Assembly: GCF_000800455.1 (NCBI RefSeq)
Contig: NZ_CP007456.1
Span: 1,426,001 to 1,490,000, forward strand
From: Bifidobacterium catenulatum PV20-2
GTDB taxonomy: Bacteria > Actinomycetota > Actinomycetes > Actinomycetales > Bifidobacteriaceae
Direction: 5' to 3'
Length of the DNA stretch: 64,000 nt
In this document: positions 34,642-42,908 of the stretch, piece after piece
Numbering within the stretch: position 1 is the stretch's first letter
Layout: each line of letters begins with the position of its first letter
The notes under the pieces: generated by a model
Database searches by the model: none
The model's input: the letters and a program-made list of their open reading frames with translations, nothing else
What the model was told of the DNA's origin: nothing
Position numbers and translations under genes: made by a program

Positions 34642-35692
34642 CGGCTTCTCCCAAGGTAAGTATTCTTCCGAAACGTTTGCCATCAATCGGCTCGCAGACC
34701 AGCCTCGTCGATCTGTTGATGACCCCCTCCTCAATGAGGGTCTTGCGAATAGGGTGACGCTTCAGCGGGAAATTATAAAGCATGCAGATAATATAGGGGT
34801 ATCTTTTTCTATTCCAGAACTGTTCCAACTCTTCATTGGTGAAAACGCTGCGGCCCTTGATGAAGGAAAAGAACTCCTCTTTCGTTCGGAATGAATGGAT
34901 GTTCCGAACCTCAGTGACGGTGCAAATTGAGCTTATGACCGAAGTGAACTCTGCAGAACTTCCCCTAGGGCTGGTTCTGTAAATGGCGATGCGGTCACCG
35001 GGCATGAGAAACGACGCATTTAATGCGCCCGACAGATAGAGCTTCTCCAACGTATTGGTGCAGATTTCATCCTCGATCGGTATGCTCTTCTCAGTTCTGA
35101 GCCGTTCCACAAACATTCGTTGATGATATTCGGGACGGATGGCAAGGACGTAGTGCTTTTGATTCGTCGAGGTGAGAAACGGGAAAGACCTGTATGGGTC
35201 GTTCTCTTCTCTAGATGGTCTTGTCTTTTCCCAGACCTCCTCCCCTCTCTTCATCCCGATATGGTTAAACCCATATTGTTTGAGCAGTCTTCGGAGGCCC
35301 CTCGTGCCGTCATTGTCATGCATCGTGATATAGATGCGTGGAAGGCCGCTTTTTGCGAACCTCCTCAATGCGATGGCCAGCAGCCTTTTGCCGAGACTAG
35401 TGTGATGGTCGAGATCGACTTTGAAAGTACCGATTTTTAAGCGGGGACCAGAGAGCTCAGGTGTCACCCCCGGTTCAATGCCGTCCTCTGTTTTCAGGTA
35501 GAGCATGGCGATCAGTTTTCCGCCCTGCGGCTCCCTGGCCACTAGAGTTCTCTCTCCTGCATCGCTTTTCCTTTTGAACCAGCGTTCAAAGTCATCGTAG
35601 GAGTCACGAAGGCTTCTGAAGAACGGATCCTCCAGATCCAACGACGAAAAAAGAACCTCCTGCATCGGATCCATAATCTCCGTCTTATTCAT
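34619..35692 (-). CDS. GNAT acetyltransferase fused to an ASCH-like domain
   Basis: 357 residues. The N-terminal ~150 form a GNAT domain (GGKLIAMLYLKTED, then the acetyl-CoA stretch HHTSLGKRLLAIALRRFAKS, with GLPRIYITMHDND). The C-terminal part has LAIRPEYHQRMFVERLRTE, LMPGDRIAIYRTSP, and VICxxYxF-like strands, resembling a PUA/ASCH module that would select an RNA or nucleotide target. Acceptor unknown. Overlaps with both neighbours (8 and 23 bp) show a tight operon. Confidence 0.8.
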   Translation of the reverse strand: MNKTEIMDPMQEVLFSSLDLEDPFFRSLRDSYDDFERWFKRKSDAGERTLVAREPQGGKLIAMLYLKTEDGIEPGVTPELSGPRLKIGTFKVDLDHHTSLGKRLLAIALRRFAKSGLPRIYITMHDNDGTRGLRRLLKQYGFNHIGMKRGEEVWEKTRPSREENDPYRSFPFLTSTNQKHYVLAIRPEYHQRMFVERLRTEKSIPIEDEICTNTLEKLYLSGALNASFLMPGDRIAIYRTSPRGSSAEFTSVISSICTVTEVRNIHSFRTKEEFFSFIKGRSVFTNEELEQFWNRKRYPYIICMLYNFPLKRHPIRKTLIEEGVINRSTRLVCEPIDGKRFGRILTLGEADESYVVD

Positions 35693-36035
35693 TGTTTCGC
35701 CCCTTTAACAACTGTTCCTTATTGATCGGCATGCCTATGCGCGCAATCCATAGCTTTGAAGCTCCTCCCCTGTCGATGGGAGGAAACAGCTCATAGAACT
35801 CTTCCCTCGAAATACCGGAGAGTTTTATAGTCTCGGAATCATTGTGACGATCGCACATCATTGTCTCGGCAATTTCGCACATCCCGAGAAACGAACCATC
35901 CTCGGCGCTTACATACACGATTACCTGGGCATCCTCGAAAGGCGCGGATCTCACTTCGTATCGTTTTTCCCCGGTATGTATGAGATTGAAGAAACGACTG
36001 CATATTTTCGCCGTGACAAAAACGGTCCTTTTCAT
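35685..36035 (-). CDS. ASCH-domain protein
   Basis: 116 residues: TAKICSRFFNLIHTGEKRYEVR has the ASCH motif GEKRYEVR, then QVIVYVSAEDGSFLGMCEI. It ends SKLWIARIG. ATG at 36035 chosen; 36047 is an alternative. It overlaps the GNAT-ASCH gene by 8 bp. With the two other ASCH-containing proteins here it makes three PUA-fold domains in one operon, which is unusual. Confidence 0.82.
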   Translation of the reverse strand: MKRTVFVTAKICSRFFNLIHTGEKRYEVRSAPFEDAQVIVYVSAEDGSFLGMCEIAETMMCDRHNDSETIKLSGISREEFYELFPPIDRGGASKLWIARIGMPINKEQLLKGRNNE

Positions 36036-36111
36036 TGATTCCCCCAATCCTGCATCGCTGACGGTTCGATGATGAATTGGCTTCTCATTCTAATCGCACG
36101 ACGTATACCTG

Positions 36112-36954
36112 TCACGACAGAGCTAATCCGCACAGTCGATTCATCTGCGCTGAAAACCATTCATCGAACTGGACATGAAGCTCCTGCAACGCCCCATCAA
36201 ACTTCGAATACGCAAGAAGAAAAAAGCATAAGAGATAGAAAAGGAACCACACGAAAGACATCTCTGCTATACGCTCCGCTATCTTGCGGTACCAGAAATA
36301 TGCTCGCGACGGAATGAGTCTGACGCATCCGTCATATTCGCAGTTTTCGGGAGCGAGTGACTCGTTGGCGCTGAGGGAATCAAAGCCCCGGAAAGTACTC
36401 ATCAGATCACCATCTATATACCCTCTCATCAGATCAACTGCAAGCAAACAGAGCCAGGCGGCAATGATGATCGACATGAATGAGAAGATGAGATTAGCCT
36501 GATCGCTAATGAAGCTTTGCATGTCGGATGCCGCCTGTTTAACGGCAGCATTCTTCTCATCCAAAGAGATGCCCTTGTCCGCATAGGTCTTGTCAAGAGC
36601 ACTGAGTTTTTTACCGAGGTCGTCGAGCTGAGAACTAATTAGCCAGCCAAAGTATCCCCCGGCAAAAAACATGATGAGGGATGTAACTTGTTTTATAAGC
36701 CCTATGATTCTTCCCAGAAGAAGATACTTGTCGCTGAGGGGTTCCTTTCTGGGGGAGAACAAGAGGAAGAAAATCGGTTGGGAAAAGGGCAGGAACAACA
36801 ACACATGCACGATAGCACATGCACATTCGCCAAGGACCGTCGGCACTTTATGAAGAAAACCCGCCAGTCCAACAAGCAATAGATATATGCATATGAGCGC
36901 TGTAGTGGCCGCATGCTTGACTTCGTCCAGTTGTTGCTCCCCCAGATTCGTCAT
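36112..36954 (-). CDS. Membrane protein coupled to Fic gene
   Basis: 280 residues with about five hydrophobic segments (ALICIYLLLVGLAGFLH, IVHVLLFLPFSQPIFFLLF, SLIMFFAGGYFGWLI, LIFSFMSIIIAAWLCLLAV, FVWFLFYLLCFFLLAY) and a helical, polar stretch between the third and fourth. No domain recognised. Its ATG overlaps the stop of the Fic gene (ATGA), so it is translated with it, and it leads the ASCH/GNAT genes. It could be the membrane effector or sensor of the cassette. Confidence 0.75.
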   Translation of the reverse strand: MTNLGEQQLDEVKHAATTALICIYLLLVGLAGFLHKVPTVLGECACAIVHVLLFLPFSQPIFFLLFSPRKEPLSDKYLLLGRIIGLIKQVTSLIMFFAGGYFGWLISSQLDDLGKKLSALDKTYADKGISLDEKNAAVKQAASDMQSFISDQANLIFSFMSIIIAAWLCLLAVDLMRGYIDGDLMSTFRGFDSLSANESLAPENCEYDGCVRLIPSRAYFWYRKIAERIAEMSFVWFLFYLLCFFLLAYSKFDGALQELHVQFDEWFSAQMNRLCGLALS

Positions 36955-37955
36955 TCCGATTGACCTCGATCTTCCAGTTTCCGCAAGGGGACGTTCTGTC
37001 TGACTCCGTTCTTACCGTCGTGACTTTCGCCCTGGACGAGATCCCCATGCAATGCCTCGACAAGCTTGTTATGAGAATCCGTCCCACTATGAATCGATTG
37101 ACTCTTTCCCTCCTCCGGCTCACGACGCAGGGCCTCGACGAGATCGATGAAAGCGCGTTCCTCCTGCTCCACGCAGTCAAGGAAAGTGGAGCAGAACGAT
37201 GTGGGATCGCCGTCCACCTGCCATGCTTCCAGACTACGCGCGTAGGCCCGGCCCGCATCGTATTTGATGGCCACGGGACGGTATCCATGCCCGAGCAGTA
37301 TGAAGTTGAGCAGCTGGCGTCCCGTCCGGCCGTTGCCGTCCATGAACGGATGGATGTTCTCGAACATCGCGTGGAATCCGGCGGCCTTGAGCAGCGGGTG
37401 CGCGTCGCTTCCGTCCAATCCGTCGATCAGGGCTTGCAGGTTGTCGTGGATCTCCAACGGGTCGGCTGTCTTGACGCGGGTCGCGGTGATCCTCGCCAGA
37501 TAACCGTAGGGACGGAACGCGCCACGGGCGAACGGCTGGAGATCCAGCGCGGTCACCTCGTGGACGCGACGGACCAGTTCCTCGTCCAGCTTCCGCCCCT
37601 CTTTGGCGTATTCGCGCACGTAGGCCATGCCATCCGCGACACCACGCGCCGCGAACACGTATCTGGCCGGCGAGTCCGAGGGAACGAACTCGCCTTCCAG
37701 CACCAGCGACGTGTCCTCCAAGGTCAGCGTGGATCCCTCGATGGCGTTCGAGTTGTAGGTGTAGCGCACCAGCCAGTCGCGATCGTAATCCGCCAGCGCC
37801 ATGTCCTCGACGCCATCCAACGGCTCCAGCGCGTGGGCCCGGTCCTTCAATGCATCGATCCGCCGCAGACGTTCAGCGGTTCCCTGTTCGCTCTCAAGGC
37901 CGTTCAGTTCGTCGGGAAGGGCGCGGATGCGCCGCGATAGTTCGGGATTGGCCAT
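36951..37955 (-). CDS. Fic-family protein, class II (intramolecular inhibitory helix)
   Basis: About 334 residues starting MANPELSRRIRALPDEL (GAGG 8 nt before ATG 37955). The inhibition motif is N-terminal, YNSNAIEGSTLT ((S/T)xxxE(G/N), ~residue 68), and the catalytic loop HPFMDGNGRTGR lies at ~200, with all signature residues kept, so AMP transfer is expected. The C-terminal tail after EQEERAFIDLVEALRR is polar and resembles the tail motif found in ICE transfer proteins, though divergent. The downstream membrane protein gene is coupled to it. Targets unknown. Confidence 0.9.
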   Translation of the reverse strand: MANPELSRRIRALPDELNGLESEQGTAERLRRIDALKDRAHALEPLDGVEDMALADYDRDWLVRYTYNSNAIEGSTLTLEDTSLVLEGEFVPSDSPARYVFAARGVADGMAYVREYAKEGRKLDEELVRRVHEVTALDLQPFARGAFRPYGYLARITATRVKTADPLEIHDNLQALIDGLDGSDAHPLLKAAGFHAMFENIHPFMDGNGRTGRQLLNFILLGHGYRPVAIKYDAGRAYARSLEAWQVDGDPTSFCSTFLDCVEQEERAFIDLVEALRREPEEGKSQSIHSGTDSHNKLVEALHGDLVQGESHDGKNGVRQNVPLRKLEDRGQSE

Positions 37956-38004
37956 CGATGATCCTCTTTTCGTGTTCCGGTTGCACAGTCCATTATCGCA
38001 GTCG

Positions 38005-38376
38005 CTACATAGTCGTTTCACCGGGGATCTGCGCGGCAGCCCGTTCCATGGCGCGACGTTCGGCCCTGGTTGGCCGTTCGAGCACCCATTCGGCCAGGGC
38101 ACGGATGATTATGGAACCGACGATCACGCCGATGGATCCCCAGAAGCACGGGATGAAGTCCGGCTTGGCGTGATCGGTCCAGAACCAGGAGATCAATGCG
38201 AGGATCAATGCCAGGCCGGCGGCCAGCGCGGAGAGCTTGTGGAACACCAGCGCGAGCGTGCGGATGGGATGCGTGACCAACCCCACCGCCAACGCGACGA
38301 TGACAAGCAGGGCGACGACGCCCACGACGATGATGGCGACACCCAGGTATATCGCGAGCATATAGAGTCCAAACAT
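38005..38376 (-). CDS. Small membrane protein
   Basis: 123 residues with three or four hydrophobic stretches (LAIYLGVAIIVVGVVALLVI, LAAGLALILALISWFW, FWGSIGVIVGSIIIRAL) and a basic cytoplasmic tail (ERPTRAERRAMERAA). No recognised family. It lies between the Xre regulator (21 bp upstream) and the Fic gene, probably one transcript. Confidence 0.7.
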   Translation of the reverse strand: MFGLYMLAIYLGVAIIVVGVVALLVIVALAVGLVTHPIRTLALVFHKLSALAAGLALILALISWFWTDHAKPDFIPCFWGSIGVIVGSIIIRALAEWVLERPTRAERRAMERAAAQIPGETTM

Positions 38377-38397
38377 GATCAGCCTTCCTTCTCTCTT

Positions 38398-38811
38398 CTA
38401 TTCCGTTTCGTCGGGCATGTAGGTGTAGGTGACGGCCACGCCTTCCGCCTCGAGCAGCGCGGCGGCCTCGCGCACGGCCGCGTCGCGGCGCTTCACGGAC
38501 TCCTCGGCCCTGACCCAATCGGGCAGCCCCTCGGGCAGGTCGGAGACGCGGGAGAACGAGAGCACGGCCTTCTCCTCTCCCCTATGCCGTTCCACGATGG
38601 CCGCCACGGCTCGCCTGTGCTCGGCGAGATAGTATTCGAGCATGGCCTTCATTTTCTCAGAGGGCTGGAGCCGGTATTTCTCCGACTCGTATTTCTTGAC
38701 CATGTCCACGGTGAGGTGCGTGAGCACGGCCGCGTCGTGCTGGGTCATGCCGATACGTTCACGTGTCGCCCGTGCCCACGCCTTCGCCTCGCTCCAATCC
38801 TCTTCCGTCAT
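38398..38811 (-). CDS. Xre-like helix-turn-helix regulator
   Basis: 137 residues; residues ~10-60 read as a helix-turn-helix (RERIGMTQHDAAVLTHLTVD, VKKYESEKYRLQPSEKMKA), the Cro/C1 layout. The C-terminal half is helical with no known domain. GGAGGAG precedes the start. A palindrome overlapping two TATAAT boxes lies 50 bp upstream, which suggests autoregulation of an operon running through the Fic and ASCH genes. Confidence 0.78.
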   Translation of the reverse strand: MTEEDWSEAKAWARATRERIGMTQHDAAVLTHLTVDMVKKYESEKYRLQPSEKMKAMLEYYLAEHRRAVAAIVERHRGEEKAVLSFSRVSDLPEGLPDWVRAEESVKRRDAAVREAAALLEAEGVAVTYTYMPDETE

Positions 38812-38859
38812 GACTCCTCCCGGATACAGAAAACGCCGGGCCCGCCTGCGCGAACCGTG

Positions 38860-38878
38860 ATTATACCTTTAGTATAAT
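38860..38878 (-). promoter_or_regulatory. Palindromic operator over the Xre-gene promoter
   Basis: ATTATAC and GTATAAT with a 5-nt spacer. The minus-strand TATAAT is placed as a -10 box ~50 bp before the Xre ATG. The mirrored TATAAT faces away and could serve a divergent transcript. Confidence 0.55.
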
Positions 38879-39001
38879 CTGGTTTCGGCAGGTCGGATCC
38901 GGCGTTTCATGGAACGCGGGCGCGTGCGCCGTGTTTCGTCCACTCGTTCGGTTCCTGCGAATTGTCGTCGGCCTGACGAGCCGGTCGAGCATTTCCTTTC
39001 T

Positions 39002-41200
39002 TTATTTGCCGAAGTCGAATGCGACGCCCTTGTCCTTGTCGATGAGGAGCGTGGCGTCGAACTTGCCGCCCTTCCTTGAGGTGAAGCCCTTCAGGCTGAT
39101 CTTCTGTCCGGCGAGCAGCCTGCGCATGGCGGAGTCGGTGACGGTCTTGCCTGCGATGGTCGTCCAGGCGCGCCAGCCGCATCCTTCCGTGGTCTTCCAT
39201 GTGCCGTCGGGCTGTTTCTCGCGTCGGTTGGTGGAGCATTGGAACACCTTGCCCGTTTTGATGACGGGTTTGCCGCAGCGTGGGCAGTCGCCGAACGATT
39301 CCGTGCTCCGCGTCCTCGTCTGCACATGGTCCTGCCGCACAGTGCCCTGTGCGTCGGCCGGGATGCCCGCCGCGAGACCACGGAATTCCGTTTCGACCTG
39401 CGCAGGATCGGCATGATTGTGTTCGACTTCCGAAAGCTGCCGTTCCATGTCGGCGGTCAACGCCACGTCCTTGAGCCTCGGTGAAACCACGTCGATCAGG
39501 GACTGTCCCTGTTTGGTGGAGCGCAGCTGCTTGCCCTTGCGTTCCACGTATCCGGTGCGGATCAGTTTCTCGATCACGTCGGCCCTGGTGGCCGGGGTGC
39601 CGATGCCTCCGGAATGGGATTCGTCGTCGTCCAATGCGGCCTTGAGCTCCTTGTCCTCCACCCATCGGCTGGCGTGTTCCATCGCGGCGAGCAGCGTCGC
39701 CTCGCTGAACGGCTTCGGCGGCTTCGTCTTTCCCTCGGACAATGTCGCACCGCATTGCGGAACGGGCGCGATGGAGACCCCGACGACGAGGTTCGCGGGG
39801 ATGATGTTGCCCGCAGCCTCGTCATTGTCGTGTTCCTCCTGCGGCCCGTCATGTTCGATGGCATGCCAGCCGAGGGAGACGGGCTGGTCTGACCGGCTGG
39901 CGAACCTGGTCTGCGATTCGTCGAGCGTCGTGCCGTCCGTCGGGTGCCGTTCGCCCCAGGCGGGGTCGATGTCCGCGACGACGTTCGTCACGTCGTGCAC
40001 GTAGTCGTCGCCCACGGCCTCCCACATGCGACGCGCCACGCGAATCAATACGAGGCGTTCGTCGTCGCCGAGTTCGTCGAGCGTCGCCTTGCCGGCCTGC
40101 ATGGTGGGAAGGATGGCGGTGTGTCCGGCGACCTTCGTGTCGTCCACGGTCAGTTCGAGACGCGGACGTTCCGGTTTCGCGGACGGTTCGATGAAGCCGG
40201 TAACGAGGCGGTCGCCTTCGGTGAGGCCGCGTAGCGTGTCCAGGTCGTCGTGCGTGATGTACTGCGAGTCGGTGCGCGGATACGTCGCCAGTCTTTTCTC
40301 ATACAGGGATTGCAAGGCGGCCAGGGTGCGGGCGGCGGTCAGGCCGTGCAGCCGGCTCATGTCCTTCTGCAATCCGGTCAGGTCGTACAGGCGGGGCGGC
40401 GCGTCGTGCTGCTGTTTGCGGTCGGCCTTGAGGATCTTGAAGGTGAAGTCGTCCGAGTTGACGATCCGCAGCAGCGTCTCGGCGTCCTCCCGCTTGTCCA
40501 GGCGTTCGCCGGCCAGCTTCCATCCGCCCATCGGGGCGACGACCTTCCAGTACGGTCGGGCCACGTGGCCGGTAATGTCCCTGTCGCGGTCCACGATCAT
40601 GGCGAGCGTGGGCGTCTGCACGCGGCCGACTGTGAACCTCGCGTTGTAGACGAGCGAATAGGCGCGCGACGCGTTCATCCCGATCAGCCAGTCGGCCTTC
40701 GCGCGGATCATCGCCGAATCGGCGAGCCCCTGGTATTCCGTCTCGTCCTTCATGGACGCGAGGGCGTCGCGGATGGCGTCCTCCTCCAGGCTCGCGACCC
40801 ACAGGCGTCGCATCGGCTTGGAGACTCCTACATGCGCCACGATCCTGCGGAAGATGGCCTCGCCCTCGCGGTCGGGATCGCACGCGTCGACAAGCATGTC
40901 GATATCGTCGCGGCGCATCAGTCCCGTTACGACCTTGTACTGGCGGTCTGCGCCCTTGTCCCGGCTGACCTTCCATTGCCAGTCGGGTGTCGGGTCGATG
41001 GGCAGCGTGTCGAGGCTCCACTTTCCCCAATCGTGATTCTTGTATTCGTCGGGCGCGGCCAGGTCGACGAGGTGTCCTTGCGCCCAGGTGACCAGGTCGG
41101 CGCCGACCTGGATGTAGCCGTCGTGTTTTTCCGCGTGACCGCCGACCGCCTGGGCGATCGCCTGGCCGACCGAATGCTTCTCGGCGATGATCAGTCGCAT
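39002..41200 (-). CDS. topB: DNA topoisomerase III (type IA)
   Basis: 732 residues. N-terminal TOPRIM (RLIIAEKHSVGQAIA; ACDPDREGEAIF with DxDxxxE), the catalytic Tyr in ATYPRTDSQYI (~306), and a C-terminal zinc-ribbon-like segment (DCPRCGKPVIKTG, QCSTNRRE) plus a basic end. Plasmid and ICE TopB enzymes decatenate and help transfer replication. It is followed closely on the upstream side by a small coiled-coil gene in the same direction. Confidence 0.95.
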   Translation of the reverse strand: MRLIIAEKHSVGQAIAQAVGGHAEKHDGYIQVGADLVTWAQGHLVDLAAPDEYKNHDWGKWSLDTLPIDPTPDWQWKVSRDKGADRQYKVVTGLMRRDDIDMLVDACDPDREGEAIFRRIVAHVGVSKPMRRLWVASLEEDAIRDALASMKDETEYQGLADSAMIRAKADWLIGMNASRAYSLVYNARFTVGRVQTPTLAMIVDRDRDITGHVARPYWKVVAPMGGWKLAGERLDKREDAETLLRIVNSDDFTFKILKADRKQQHDAPPRLYDLTGLQKDMSRLHGLTAARTLAALQSLYEKRLATYPRTDSQYITHDDLDTLRGLTEGDRLVTGFIEPSAKPERPRLELTVDDTKVAGHTAILPTMQAGKATLDELGDDERLVLIRVARRMWEAVGDDYVHDVTNVVADIDPAWGERHPTDGTTLDESQTRFASRSDQPVSLGWHAIEHDGPQEEHDNDEAAGNIIPANLVVGVSIAPVPQCGATLSEGKTKPPKPFSEATLLAAMEHASRWVEDKELKAALDDDESHSGGIGTPATRADVIEKLIRTGYVERKGKQLRSTKQGQSLIDVVSPRLKDVALTADMERQLSEVEHNHADPAQVETEFRGLAAGIPADAQGTVRQDHVQTRTRSTESFGDCPRCGKPVIKTGKVFQCSTNRREKQPDGTWKTTEGCGWRAWTTIAGKTVTDSAMRRLLAGQKISLKGFTSRKGGKFDATLLIDKDKGVAFDFGK

Positions 41201-41206
41201 CTCGCA

Positions 41207-41650
41207 TCACGTCCGATCATCAGTAGTTGCCGGACGCCCATGCGGGCCGTCCGTCGTCCGAGGTGTCGGGTTCGGCTGCGGGCTCCTGCGGGCGGTCTCG
41301 TCGTCCGCGGCCTGGACGTCGGATCCGGTCGTCTCCGGATCCGATTCGGCGACGGTTTCCGGTTCGGGTTCGGCGGGCGGGGTTTTCCTTCCGGCCGGCG
41401 CGGCGACGAGCTCGCCCTTAGCATCGAACGCGATGTTCTTCTCCGTTCCGGTCATCGCCAGCTTGTCCGCGATCATCGTCCGGCTCATGCCGGGGAACGC
41501 CTCCTCGAATTGCCTCGCCGCGTCGCGCAGCGCCTGCGCGCTTTTGCGGAAGTTGTCGAGGCGGTTGTCGAACTTCTTCGCCGCCGTCTCCTTGCGTTTG
41601 AACGACTCGCGTTCGTCGCGCAGGAAGTCGTCCACGTAATCGGATGCCAT
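41207..41650 (-). CDS. Hypothetical coiled-coil protein upstream of topB
   Basis: 147 residues from ATG 41650 (AAAGGAA 7 nt upstream). The first 70 are charged helix (DFLRDERESFKRKETAAKKF, FRKSAQALRDAARQFEEAF); the rest is Pro/Thr/Glu-rich and probably disordered. No family recognised. Its stop lies 6 bp from the topB start, so it is translated with topB. Confidence 0.75.
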   Translation of the reverse strand: MASDYVDDFLRDERESFKRKETAAKKFDNRLDNFRKSAQALRDAARQFEEAFPGMSRTMIADKLAMTGTEKNIAFDAKGELVAAPAGRKTPPAEPEPETVAESDPETTGSDVQAADDETARRSPQPNPTPRTTDGPHGRPATTDDRT

Positions 41651-42080
41651 GTCGTGTTCCTTTCCAGTCTTGTTTTCATCGGTTCCCGGTTTCGATCCGG
41701 CTGGAACCATGTTCGCGCGATCGGATGCGCACCGGTTTGGACAGTCGGGCTCCGCCAAGGATCACACGCGTGTGATCCTAGCTTCGCCGGAAACGGAGCG
41801 TGGCCCTCGGGGGCCGCGCGCGATCATCGCCGACCCTTCCGGGATTTCCAGGCGTTGGCGCCTGGAAGGGAACGGTCGGCCGGCCATGGTTCATCATCGC
41901 AACCCCGCACCCGCGTCTTCGGACCTGCATGTTCCATGCCTCGCTCCGGGAGGGCTTCGCCCGATTATCCCGAAGCGGGCACGGCCCACGCGTCCTCCAT
42001 CGCGCGGCGGTGTTGCGAGGCTGCCCCATGTCCGGCGAAAGGAAAACGGAAAGGCCGGCAAGACATCAAGGAGTGGAACC
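41651..42080. other. Gene-free, palindrome-rich divergent spacer
   Basis: 430 bp between divergent genes with a run of inverted repeats: a perfect 22-bp palindrome at 41758-41779, a 9-bp-arm hairpin at 41846-41867 (TTCCAGGCG, loop TTGG), and two 11-bp hairpins at 41952-41962 (GGGCTTCGCCC) and 41969-41979 (CCCGAAGCGGG). Candidate for promoters, operator, or a replication/transfer origin. Confidence 0.6.
41758..41779. promoter_or_regulatory. Perfect 22-bp palindrome
   Basis: Arm AGGATCACACG is followed directly by its reverse complement, with no spacer. The size fits a dimeric regulator site or an iteron/oriT element. Confidence 0.55.
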
Positions 42081-42374
42081 ATGCAGATGGAACCGATGGA
42101 ATTGCAGCACGTCGTCTTCGAGACCGACGAGGGACGCGTCGACGCGATGTGGAGCGACGTGCGTCTCCACACGCACGACATCCCCGACGGATGGCACTGC
42201 TACGCCGTCAGGGGCGACGACGGCGGATGGCCGCCATGCAGCATCGAGAAGAGCGCATGGGTCAACCACGCGGGTGGCATCGTCACGCCCGACGACCTCG
42301 ACCCACTGCTCGAAAGGAACGACTGGATGCTCGTCATCAGGGACTGGTGGTTCACCGACGAACCGTTCGAATGA
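42081..42374 (+). CDS. LPD28-domain-like small protein
   Basis: 97 residues: VFETDEGRVDAMWSDVRLHT then DIPDGWHCYAVRGDDGG, SAWVNHAGGIVTPDDL. This pattern resembles LPD28 domain proteins found in conjugative and phage-associated loci, of unknown biochemical function. AAGGAG lies 7 nt upstream of the ATG. The next gene follows with overlap or a gap of 14 bp. Confidence 0.6.
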   Translation: MQMEPMELQHVVFETDEGRVDAMWSDVRLHTHDIPDGWHCYAVRGDDGGWPPCSIEKSAWVNHAGGIVTPDDLDPLLERNDWMLVIRDWWFTDEPFE

Positions 42375-42388
42375 AAGGAGACGCGGAC

Positions 42389-42814
42389 ATGAAGGAGAAG
42401 GGCAGGGCCATGGAATGGTTCCGGACCAAGCACGACGAGCTCGCCGGGACGACGCGGACCAACTTCGCCGCGCACGGCCTGGAGCCCGGACGGGAGGCCT
42501 ACCATCTGGGCAGCATCTACTATGCGACCGCCGAACAGATGGAGGCCATATGCCCGGCGGGCATCGACTTAGACCGGTACGCGACTCTGGCGAACGGCAA
42601 CGTCGGATACGACGAGGCCGACGCGCATTGGGACGACGCGGCATGGTGGGACGAACAGGAGCGGGCCACGTGGCACGGAGGGCACGGCTCGCTGACGGGA
42701 AACGGAGTTCGGCACCGGTGCCGCGCGCATCCCGAGGATTTTCTTTTGGCCGGCCGGCTGACAACCCGTCAACTCCCACGCAGCGAAACCGGAGGTTTCG
42801 ACGCGTTCTCATGA
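42389..42814 (+). CDS. Hypothetical ICE protein
   Basis: 141 residues starting MKEKGRAMEWFRTKHDELAG. AAAGGAG ends 8 nt before this ATG; another ATG at 42371 overlaps the previous stop by ATGA. It is rich in Trp/Asp (DDAAWWDEQERATWHGG). No family known. It is probably co-transcribed with the LPD28-like gene. Confidence 0.6.
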   Translation: MKEKGRAMEWFRTKHDELAGTTRTNFAAHGLEPGREAYHLGSIYYATAEQMEAICPAGIDLDRYATLANGNVGYDEADAHWDDAAWWDEQERATWHGGHGSLTGNGVRHRCRAHPEDFLLAGRLTTRQLPRSETGGFDAFS

Positions 42815-42908
42815 CGGAACCCGCTACCACCGCTAGCGCTTTCGCTTGACTATCCGGTCAAAAGATAAATATCCTAGAATGGAAGACAACGAAAGCAAGG
42901 AGGCGGAC

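Noticed and set aside
40250..42388. Long plus-strand open frame over topB
   Set aside because: Antisense shadow of topB; only its last part (from 42389) is accepted as a gene.
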